In this document: positions 22,053 through 27,899 of the stretch, in pieces | Layout of the letters: each line of letters starts with the position of its first letter | Position numbering within the stretch: the first letter of the stretch is position 1 | Source: an uncultured Bacilli bacterium | GTDB taxonomy: Bacteria; Bacillota_I; Bacilli_A; RF39; UBA660 | Direction of reading: 5' to 3' | Assembly: GCA_947623845.1 (NCBI GenBank) | Contig: CANQHM010000012.1 | Span: forward strand, 1-27,899 | DNA: 27,899 nt | Notes under the pieces: generated by a model | Databases searched by the model: none | What the model was told of the DNA's origin: nothing | Seen by the model: the letters and a program-made list of their open reading frames with translations, nothing else | Program-made: the position numbers and the translations under genes

Positions 22053-23033
22053 TTAATCAATATCATTTAATCTTTTTAAGTATAAAGCTTCTTCTTTTTC
22101 AATAATCTCAGGAGTAATTAAAGGATTACTTTTAATGATACTTTGGTTATATGTAGCTTGTAATTGTTTTAGTTTGGTAAGATTAAGTTTTAATTCTTTT
22201 AAAGCTTCTAATAGTTCTTCTTTACAAGTGGGATTATTTAAAGTAGCAATAGCACGTGATAAAGAAGTATACCCTTTTTCTAATTCATTTAAAGGATAAC
22301 TTAGTTTTAAGGCTTCTCTTATATCATAAACATATTTTTTAAGTTCTTGATTATTTCTTACCAAGTTCATAACTTTATCATAGGTATATTCCTTAGTTAT
22401 AGCAGGTGGTAAAAGAGCAGGATCAAAAGTTAAACTATTAACAATAAAGTTATGACAATAGATATGGCTGTTATAAATACTGATTTCCATTTGGTAAGGG
22501 GTGTTGGTAGAGTGATATTGATAACCATTTGTATAATTAGGAATTATTTCAAGATTAGCCATATAATAAATCAAGTATTTATCAAATAAGATTGCGGTAG
22601 GATTTTCCGTATATTCTAATTTATAAGTTTCTTTAAAATCTCTTTCTTCATAAGTAATTTTATTGATATCTAAAGATTTTATTTTCTTTAATAGATTTTT
22701 TACTTTATCTAGTTCTTCTTTATGTGCTACTAAATAATCATAGAAAAAATCAATATCACTATCTTCTATACGTGTAAAAATCATCCGCGATAGGAATCCA
22801 TTTAGAAACGTATTTGCATTAATTATTTTAAGAGTACTTACGTATTTGTGATAAAACTCTTTAACATCCCTATTACCTAGAACGCCTTTTTTATTTAAAA
22901 GATTTTCTAAAATATTAATTTTCTTAATTGCATTTTTATTTTTAACTAACTCTTGTAAATCATTTCTAAAAGATGCATATGTATCTAAAATATTACATAG
23001 TGTAATTAAATGACTAGTATATATCTTGGCCAT
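22053..23033 (-). CDS. Protein of unknown function in the accessory region
   Basis: A 326-residue soluble protein that I cannot assign to a family. It appears mostly helical: a leucine/lysine-rich N-terminal half, a middle with many Tyr and Asn (residues about 160-205, including YQYHSTNTPYQMEISIYNSHIYCHN), and a C-terminal pair of long charged helices with leucine repeats (LLEALKELKLNLTKLKQLQ). No signal peptide or membrane helix is visible. The ribosome binding site is GGAGG. Its promoter is back-to-back with that of the KilA-N gene, the two -35 boxes being seven bases apart, so the two genes may be co-regulated. Confidence 0.75.
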   Translation of the reverse strand: MAKIYTSHLITLCNILDTYASFRNDLQELVKNKNAIKKINILENLLNKKGVLGNRDVKEFYHKYVSTLKIINANTFLNGFLSRMIFTRIEDSDIDFFYDYLVAHKEELDKVKNLLKKIKSLDINKITYEERDFKETYKLEYTENPTAILFDKYLIYYMANLEIIPNYTNGYQYHSTNTPYQMEISIYNSHIYCHNFIVNSLTFDPALLPPAITKEYTYDKVMNLVRNNQELKKYVYDIREALKLSYPLNELEKGYTSLSRAIATLNNPTCKEELLEALKELKLNLTKLKQLQATYNQSIIKSNPLITPEIIEKEEALYLKRLNDID

Positions 23034-23058
23034 ATTACAAAACCTCCATTACATTTTA

Positions 23059-23087
23059 ATTTTATAACAAGTAGATAAACCTGTCAA
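23059..23087 (-). promoter_or_regulatory. Predicted promoter of the 326-residue unknown gene
   Basis: Perfect TTGACA (23087-23082) and TAAAAT (23064-23059), 17 bases apart on the minus strand. Confidence 0.65.
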
Positions 23088-23094
23088 TTTTATA

Positions 23095-23123
23095 TTGACT
23101 AGCAAACAAATATTTGTTACAAT
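23095..23123 (+). promoter_or_regulatory. KilA-N gene promoter with palindromic operator
   Basis: TTGACT (23095-23100) and TACAAT (23118-23123), 17 bases apart. The spacer contains the perfect 14-base palindrome AACAAATATTTGTT (23105-23118), well placed for repressor binding. It does not fit a LexA box. Confidence 0.7.
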
Positions 23124-23165
23124 TATTTCACAAAAGGAAAATTTTAAAGGAGTAATGATATATAT

Positions 23166-24026
23166 ATGAATAATAAAATTTCAACAATAATGAATGTTAA
23201 TAATAATGATGTTAGAGTAATGCGCGTAGAGAATGAAGATTATATCTCCTTAACAGATTTAGCAAGATACAAAAACTCAAAAGAGCCATCTGACGTCATA
23301 AAAAAATGGTTAAGCAATTATGATACTATAGAATTCTTAGGATTATGGGAAAAACTTAATAATGAAGATTTTAATTCGGCGGAATTCAGCCTAATTAAAA
23401 TGGATGCTCCAAAAAAATCTTTTACTATGACTCCTAGTCAATGGTGCCAAAAGACCAATGCAAAAGGAATAACTTTTAGTAAAGGCAAATATAGTATAGG
23501 TACATTTGCTCATTCTGACATTGCCTTAGAATTCGCATCATGGATTGATAATTTATTTAAATTATATTTAATTAAAGAATTTAAACGTCTAAAACTTAAT
23601 GAAAGCTATCAAGAAAAAATAGAATGGTCAGTAAGAAGAAGTTTGTCTAAAACTAATTATAAAATACATACAGATAGTATAAAAGAAAACCTAGTTCCTA
23701 AACTTACTGAAAAACAAAAACAAATAATTTATGCAAATGAGGCAGATGTGATAAATATGGCTTTATTTGGAATGACAGCAAAAGAATGGAAAGAAATGAA
23801 TCCAAATTCTAATGGTAATATTAGGGATCATACTGATATTTTACATTTAATAGTATTAAGCAATTTAGAAGTACTAAATGCAAGTATGATTGATAATAAT
23901 ATTTCTCAAAGAACTAGATTAGAGAGTTTAAATAAAACTGCTATAAAAGAATTAAATATTTTAGCAAATGATAATAATATACAGAAATTGGATTCATATA
24001 ATAAAAAAATGATAGAAAATAAATAG
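23166..24026 (+). CDS. KilA-N domain protein
   Basis: A 286-residue protein with a KilA-N DNA-binding domain at about residues 20-140, a domain common in phages, prophages and large DNA viruses. Signs are the start (EDYISLTDLARYKNSKEPSDVIKKWL), the middle (TIEFLGLWEKLNN) and the block GTFAHSDIALEFASWIDNLFKLYLIKEFKRL, which is very typical. The C-terminal half, including AKEWKEMNPN, resembles the extension found in chromosomal KilA-N proteins. An AAAGGAG ribosome binding site is present. Role not known; gene regulation or an antirepressor-like function is plausible. It is close to dinD, whose BRO-N domain is related in use. Confidence 0.88.
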   Translation: MNNKISTIMNVNNNDVRVMRVENEDYISLTDLARYKNSKEPSDVIKKWLSNYDTIEFLGLWEKLNNEDFNSAEFSLIKMDAPKKSFTMTPSQWCQKTNAKGITFSKGKYSIGTFAHSDIALEFASWIDNLFKLYLIKEFKRLKLNESYQEKIEWSVRRSLSKTNYKIHTDSIKENLVPKLTEKQKQIIYANEADVINMALFGMTAKEWKEMNPNSNGNIRDHTDILHLIVLSNLEVLNASMIDNNISQRTRLESLNKTAIKELNILANDNNIQKLDSYNKKMIENK

Positions 24027-24029
24027 TAA

Positions 24030-24653
24030 TTACTTTTCTTTAATGGCTTCTAAATAATTAATATATTCTTTATCTTTAAATTTCATTTGATATTCAGTTC
24101 TAGGACTTATGATATCACTGTGTTCTAAATCTAAAGTGACATTTTTTAAAGTATAACCATACGCACTTAAACTAGTTAAGGAATATGCAAATAAATCTTT
24201 ATTATCAGTTTTCATAATAATATGAGGTTTACCAGTAAAGATATGGTCATATAAGCTTAAAAAGTTAGGAGATGTAAGACGCCTTTTTATTTGTCTTTTC
24301 TTAGGCCAAGGATCACTAAAGTTTAAATATAAAGTATCAATTTCCTTACCAATGACATCTAAGATATTACGAGCATCCATTACTAGTATTTTGACATTTG
24401 GAGTTTCTTCTAACTTTTGGCAAGCTCGGCATACAATAGAGTCATATCTTTCAATCCCAATAAAATTAATATTAGGGTATAAATTACTCATAGCTAGAAG
24501 AAAATCACCTTTACCCATACCTATTTCTAGATGAATAGGATTATTATTACCAAATAAAGTAGATAATTTACCTTTATAATTACTAGCATCTTTAACAATA
24601 ATTTTACTATTATTTAAAATTTCTTTAGCATTTTTAACATTTCTAATACGCAT
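24030..24653 (-). CDS. trmB: tRNA (guanine-N7-)-methyltransferase
   Basis: Makes m7G at position 46 of tRNA with S-adenosylmethionine. It has 207 residues, normal length. The SAM-binding motif is LEIGMGKGDFL, followed by FIGIERYDSI. The diagnostic TrmB stretch NFSDPWPKKRQIKRRL is complete, and TEYQMKF lies near the end. It is convergent with the KilA-N gene (3-base gap) and divergent from the small coiled-coil gene. Confidence 0.95.
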   Translation of the reverse strand: MRIRNVKNAKEILNNSKIIVKDASNYKGKLSTLFGNNNPIHLEIGMGKGDFLLAMSNLYPNINFIGIERYDSIVCRACQKLEETPNVKILVMDARNILDVIGKEIDTLYLNFSDPWPKKRQIKRRLTSPNFLSLYDHIFTGKPHIIMKTDNKDLFAYSLTSLSAYGYTLKNVTLDLEHSDIISPRTEYQMKFKDKEYINYLEAIKEK

Positions 24654-24660
24654 TTATTTC

Positions 24661-24687
24661 ACACTCACTTTTTTAAAACATATACTT
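24661..24687 (+). promoter_or_regulatory. Possible sigma-K/sigma-E-like promoter of the coiled-coil gene
   Basis: AC (24661-24662), 16 bases, then CATATACTT (24679-24687). It matches the sigma-K pattern except for the last base, and CATATACT is one base off the sigma-E -10 box. Weak by itself. Confidence 0.35.
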
Positions 24688-24707
24688 ATTATAGAGGAGG
24701 AACAAAG

Positions 24708-25019
24708 ATGAGAAAAGACCGTAATACTTTCTTCCAAGGTTCTAGTATGACTGAATCTTATATGCCCAATATGGTTCCTAATCAAGTAAATTATAATATG
24801 CCTGGTTATCCAGGACCATATCAACAAACTGAATCCCATCAATCTTTCTATACTGGGGCAGCCCCTACTAACTTTAATAATAACACTAACTATACCGATT
24901 TAGAAAATAGAATATCAAAATTAGAAAGAGAAATTAATCGGCTTAATAATCGCCTTAGCAAATTAGAAAGTAGTAATAATATTACCACGGAATATAATAC
25001 GAATATGTATATGGTTTAA
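24708..25019 (+). CDS. Small protein with C-terminal coiled coil, possible spore-surface protein
   Basis: A 103-residue protein with no signal peptide. The first 65 residues are low-complexity and rich in Asn, Pro, Tyr, Gln, Met and Gly. Residues about 66-92 form a clear coiled coil (LENRISKLEREINRLNNRL), suggesting a dimer or trimer. The tail is Asn/Thr/Tyr-rich. I recognise no family. Composition, a plus-strand position against the local trend and a weak mother-cell-type promoter suggest a coat or exosporium component, but this is only inference. A very strong GAGGAGGAA ribosome binding site precedes the ATG. Its stop codon abuts that of the flippase gene. Confidence 0.7.
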   Translation: MRKDRNTFFQGSSMTESYMPNMVPNQVNYNMPGYPGPYQQTESHQSFYTGAAPTNFNNNTNYTDLENRISKLEREINRLNNRLSKLESSNNITTEYNTNMYMV

Positions 25020-26657
25020 TTATTTCTTACTCTTAGGAGTAAGTTTTCTTTTGATTTTGTCGAGATAACCTTTACCTAGTATTTCTTCTATTAAACCCAT
25101 TTTATAGGATGTTATAAAGAAGATGGCGGCTCCAATAATAGTTATAAAAGCCACATATAAAACATTCATTAATTTACTAGGGGTCGTTATAGGAATTAGG
25201 AAACGAACAGCTAAGATTACTGCTAACATTAAAGCATTAGGAATTAAACATTTTAAGAATATTTTAAAGGTATTACCATATTTAACATTGTTCTTACGTA
25301 GAGAATATAGGGCGATGAAAGAAGATAACAAGTAACCAACGATTGTACCGATTACAGCCCCATAGAATGGTGGTATAACGGAGGTTTTACTAAATAGATA
25401 CATTAAAGAAATATTTAACGCTAAGTTGACTGTAAAACCAATGATAGCTGAGATGTAAACTAATTTATATTTACTTAAACTTTGTAAAGTAGAACTTGTG
25501 ACCATATAGAAGTTTAAAGCAACACTTGACCAAACGCTGATAGCAAGGACTAAAGTACCAATTTCATTAGGGCCATAGAAGATAGTCCAAACAGGGTCCG
25601 CTAAGACGGTAAGACCGATACCCATTGGTAAAGAAATAAAGATAATCATCTGTAAAGCTTTATTAATTTTATTAGAGACTTCATCCCAATTTTGTAAAGT
25701 AAAGGCACTTACAATTGACGGAATTAAACTAACGGTCATACCCATAGCAATACTTGTAATAACCATCCCAATTTTTGGAGCCCACGTCGTAATAGAAGTA
25801 GCAATAAATTCGACATCCGTACCTTTAAAGCCTAGGAAATCTAACATCCGTAAAACACTTAACATATCGGTAAAACCATAAATACTAGCAATGGTATTAA
25901 TGATAATAAATGGTACAGCATAGTTAAATAATTTCTTTAAGATTTCTTTGTCAGTAACTTTATCTTTCTTCTTGTTTTCCGTAAGACCGAGTTCTTTTTC
26001 TTCGCCTTTCATTCGGTGAAGCACATAACCATACGCAAAAAGGCCACCAACAAATGCACCTAGAACAGCGATTTTCACCCCTACCCGATAATCAGTACCT
26101 AAAATGCAAATACTTACATAACTACCAATTAAGATAACTGCAATTCTTACGATTTGTTCAATGATATTACTGATGGAAGAAACATTAATAATATTATGAC
26201 CTTGTAAGAAGCCTTTCGCAATGCTATAAAAAGGGACGACTAAAATTGCTAGAGAAATAAGTCTTATAACACTAGCAACATCCTTATAAGTATTACCACC
26301 TTGTAAGTCCCCAATGATTAATTTACCGATAGGTTCCGCAAATATAAATAACAAAATAAAGATAACTAAAGCAATAATACTAATGACTTTTTTACTTAAT
26401 TTATAAGCTCGAACTTTAGCTTCTTCCATACCTAAAGTATGATATTCGCCGATTAACTTACTAATCGCAAAAGGAATACCAGCAGTGGAAATATCTAAAA
26501 ACATTACATAAATACCATAAGCATAAGCATACAAAGCACTACCACTAGTACCAATAATGGCATAAAAAGGGATGACATATAACATTCCTAATAATTTAAC
26601 AATAAATACTGATAAAGTTGCAATAATTGTTCCTTCAACAAAGGATGATTTTTTCAT
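25020..26657 (-). CDS. MurJ/SpoVB-type lipid flippase (MOP superfamily)
   Basis: Polytopic membrane protein of 545 residues, with about 14 predicted helices, of the oligosaccharidyl-lipid flippase group. Closest resemblance is to YtgP/MurJ (lipid II export) and SpoVB (spore cortex), both ending up in peptidoglycan synthesis. The start SFVEGTIIATLSVFIVKLLGMLYVIPF and the following GTSGSALYAYAYGIYVMFLDISTAGIPFAISK are typical. The ATG at 26681 lies upstream of a GAGTGG ribosome binding site serving the ATG at 26657, which is preferred. The 5' frame overlaps the end of cse60 only if the longer start is used. Sequence alone cannot separate MurJ from SpoVB. Confidence 0.88.
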   Translation of the reverse strand: MKKSSFVEGTIIATLSVFIVKLLGMLYVIPFYAIIGTSGSALYAYAYGIYVMFLDISTAGIPFAISKLIGEYHTLGMEEAKVRAYKLSKKVISIIALVIFILLFIFAEPIGKLIIGDLQGGNTYKDVASVIRLISLAILVVPFYSIAKGFLQGHNIINVSSISNIIEQIVRIAVILIGSYVSICILGTDYRVGVKIAVLGAFVGGLFAYGYVLHRMKGEEKELGLTENKKKDKVTDKEILKKLFNYAVPFIIINTIASIYGFTDMLSVLRMLDFLGFKGTDVEFIATSITTWAPKIGMVITSIAMGMTVSLIPSIVSAFTLQNWDEVSNKINKALQMIIFISLPMGIGLTVLADPVWTIFYGPNEIGTLVLAISVWSSVALNFYMVTSSTLQSLSKYKLVYISAIIGFTVNLALNISLMYLFSKTSVIPPFYGAVIGTIVGYLLSSFIALYSLRKNNVKYGNTFKIFLKCLIPNALMLAVILAVRFLIPITTPSKLMNVLYVAFITIIGAAIFFITSYKMGLIEEILGKGYLDKIKRKLTPKSKK

Positions 26658-26667
26658 TTTTAACCAC

Positions 26668-26844
26668 TCATTTACTTTCATACATTATAAGTGCACTAAA
26701 ACAAAATAATTGATCTTCACCAAATAATGCGATAGACACTTGATACTTAATGTCAATTATATCACATTTAGTGGTAGAGATAAACTCATTTATTTTAGTT
26801 TCTAATTCTTTTTCATGATTACAATCGAATACTTTAACACGCAC
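26668..26844 (-). CDS. Cse60-like sporulation protein
   Basis: A 58-residue protein. The pattern (RVKVFDCNHEKELETKINEF, then DIIDIKYQVSIALFG, then FCFSALIMYES) fits the small sporulation protein Cse60 of Bacillus, which is expressed in the mother cell under sigma-E; the biochemical role is unknown. The start is a GTG at 26844 with AGAGGTGA upstream; another GTG at 26853 lies inside that ribosome binding site and is rejected. It ends 10 bases before the flippase start, suggesting co-transcription and perhaps a sporulation role for the flippase. Confidence 0.75.
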   Translation of the reverse strand: MRVKVFDCNHEKELETKINEFISTTKCDIIDIKYQVSIALFGEDQLFCFSALIMYESK

Positions 26845-26893
26845 TAGATTCACCTCTAGTAAGAAGATAACATATTATTTAGGATTATTTTGT

Positions 26894-26922
26894 CGAAAAA
26901 AGAGTATTTTAAACATACTCTT
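26894..26922 (-). terminator. Terminator after the DUF3592 gene
   Basis: Perfect 8-bp stem AAGAGTAT / ATACTCTT (26900-26907 with 26915-26922) over the stop codon, followed on the minus strand by TTTTTC. Confidence 0.85.
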
Positions 26923-27385
26923 CCCCATTTTTACCACTTATAATACCTTTAATTATTAAATAAGCTCCTAATAAAGTAAATACTCCGCCGACGATTAAAG
27001 ATATGATACTACCATTATTGCCACTCCATAAGATATCATTAGGGTTGTTAACATTATAATAGATAGTTACAGGGGTGATGACGGTAGGAACAGAACCTAC
27101 GCCTACAGTAGCCGTAGCCGAATATTTTACACCATTTACGGTATAAGAAATTACGGCCCGCCAGGTTTGGTCTTCATCATGATAGTGGATTGATTCGGTA
27201 TAAGGTGTACCATAATCATCAACATAAGTTACGACATCAGCTTTAAGTTCTTTATAGGTCCCCTCTTTATTCTTTTTATCTTGCATTTCTTTAATACCTA
27301 AAGAAAGGACAATGCCTCCAACGATTAATAAAATGATACCTAAAATTACGCCTTGCCAAGGTTTTAATCTTTTTTCTTCACTCAT
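26909..27385 (-). CDS. DUF3592-type membrane protein
   Basis: A 158-residue protein with two membrane helices (about residues 12-32 and 126-148) around an outward-facing beta-rich domain (ADVVTYVDDYGT, then WRAVISYTVNGVKYSATA, then VTIYYNVNNPND). This is the layout of the DUF3592 family; function unknown. The ATG at 27385 (MSEEKRLKPWQG) is supported by AGGAG eight bases upstream; a longer frame up to 27427 has no such signal. Monocistronic with a clear terminator. Confidence 0.82.
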   Translation of the reverse strand: MSEEKRLKPWQGVILGIILLIVGGIVLSLGIKEMQDKKNKEGTYKELKADVVTYVDDYGTPYTESIHYHDEDQTWRAVISYTVNGVKYSATATVGVGSVPTVITPVTIYYNVNNPNDILWSGNNGSIISLIVGGVFTLLGAYLIIKGIISGKNGEEYV

Positions 27386-27463
27386 ACTTGTAACTCCTAC
27401 ACCATTACTATTAAAATTGATATGCATAAATTCCCTCTATTCTATAATAAAAGTATAACACAT

Positions 27464-27498
27464 AAAAAAACTTTTGGTTAAAAGGAAACCAAAAGTTT
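27464..27498 (-). terminator. Terminator after leuS
   Basis: Perfect 12-bp stem AAACTTTTGGTT / AACCAAAAGTTT (27468-27479 with 27487-27498), two bases past the leuS stop and followed on the minus strand by a T run. Confidence 0.92.
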
Positions 27499-27500
27499 AA

Positions 27501-27899
27501 TTATTTGACAACAATGTTAACAATACGATTTTTTATAACTATTACTTTAACAATCTCTTTGTATTTGGTAAATTTCATAACATTTTCTTCGTTTAAGGCT
27601 TTTTCTTTAATAGATGCTTCATCTTCATCTAGTTTAATATTTATTGTACCACGAAGTTTACCATTTACTTGAACAGCGATTGTTTTTTCTTCATCGGTTA
27701 TTTTACTTTCGTCATATTTAGGCCAAGGTTCATAAGCAATAGTTTTATCGTGTCCTAAAATACTCCATAATTCTTCGGTCATAAATGGTACTAAAGGGTT
27801 AAGTAATTTTACTAAATCTAGAGCCATATATCTTGGAAATTTATCTTCTTTATAAATAGCATTTACAAAAATCATTATTTGACTAATAGCTGTGTTAAT
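27501..27899 (-). CDS. leuS: Leucyl-tRNA synthetase, C-terminal part (cut by the window edge)
   Basis: The last 132 residues of LeuRS; the reading frame stays open to the window edge (NTAISQIMIFVNA precedes). The segment covers the end of the anticodon-binding helical domain (LVKLLNPLVPFMTEELWSILG, EPWPKYDE) and the C-terminal domain (IAVQVNGKLRGTI, ending VIVIKNRIVNIVVK), both characteristic of bacterial LeuRS. The catalytic part lies outside the window. No start is assigned. Confidence 0.95.
   Translation of the reverse strand: MNTAISQIMIFVNAIYKEDKFPRYMALDLVKLLNPLVPFMTEELWSILGHDKTIAYEPWPKYDESKITDEEKTIAVQVNGKLRGTINIKLDEDEASIKEKALNEENVMKFTKYKEIVKVIVIKNRIVNIVVK

Noticed and set aside
23101..23123. 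LexA box at the KilA-N promoter
   Set aside because: AACAAATATTTGTT lacks the CGAAC / GTTCG arms; it is a different palindrome.
1..27899. tRNA or rRNA genes
   Set aside because: No cloverleaf with a TTCRANYC-type T arm and no rRNA-like stretches were recognised by eye on either strand; a dedicated search was not possible.

Overview
The window is AT-rich, low-GC Bacillota (Firmicutes) DNA from a spore-forming member of the Bacilli or a related, probably uncultured gut lineage. The evidence is the AT-biased codons, strong AGGAG/AGGTG ribosome binding sites, a T-box leader on tyrS, a CotE-type outer coat protein, a CotD-like coat protein, a Cse60-like sporulation protein, and rseP/cdsA, rpsP/khpA and leuS neighbourhoods. 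The species assignment is inference. Most genes lie on the minus strand. The five plus-strand genes are an XRE/RHH regulator pair, an FtsW/RodA-family gene, a KilA-N gene and a small coiled-coil protein.

Layout from left to right. 1-2 kb: rseP and cdsA. 2-3.5 kb: membrane-anchored CAP-domain protein. 3.5-4.7 kb: khpA-rpsP, then cotE. 4.8-7.3 kb: an anchored surface protein with a C-terminal FGE/C-type-lectin-like domain, divergent from a double-HTH XRE regulator and a 46-residue ribbon-helix-helix protein. 7.3-9.6 kb: CotD-like coat protein, metallophosphoesterase, CPBP membrane protease and anchored thioredoxin. 9.7-12.1 kb: proline/glutamate-rich zinc-ribbon protein, RluA-type pseudouridine synthase and a small unknown protein. 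12.1-14.8 kb: FtsW/RodA-family protein, small Tyr-rich probable coat protein, and tyrS with its T-box. 14.8-20.4 kb: cadherin-like repeat surface protein, a four-gene envelope operon (lipoprotein, acidic protein, DUF948-like, YtxH-like) and a multi-pass membrane protein. 20.5-24.0 kb: accessory region with dinD under an apparent LexA box, a 0.5-kb gene-free structured repeat region, an unknown protein and a divergent KilA-N gene. 24.0-27.9 kb: trmB, a small coiled-coil protein, a MurJ/SpoVB-type flippase, cse60-like, a DUF3592 protein and the 3' part of leuS.

The most interesting parts are four. First, a gene-free element at 21.5-22.0 kb carries at least six copies of a TTGCnTTTACTTTGAGAA motif, inverted at its two ends, around a core of three strong hairpins. 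Second, the surface protein has features of a diversity-generating-retroelement target: a lectin-like C terminus ending in a strikingly GC-rich stretch. Its promoter spacer holds a near-palindrome facing the XRE/RHH pair. Third, sigma-K-like promoters (AC, 17 bases, CATAnnnTA) precede both the CotD-like gene and an otherwise anonymous Tyr-rich gene. Fourth, the tyrS T-box is compact, with an apparently shortened Stem I.
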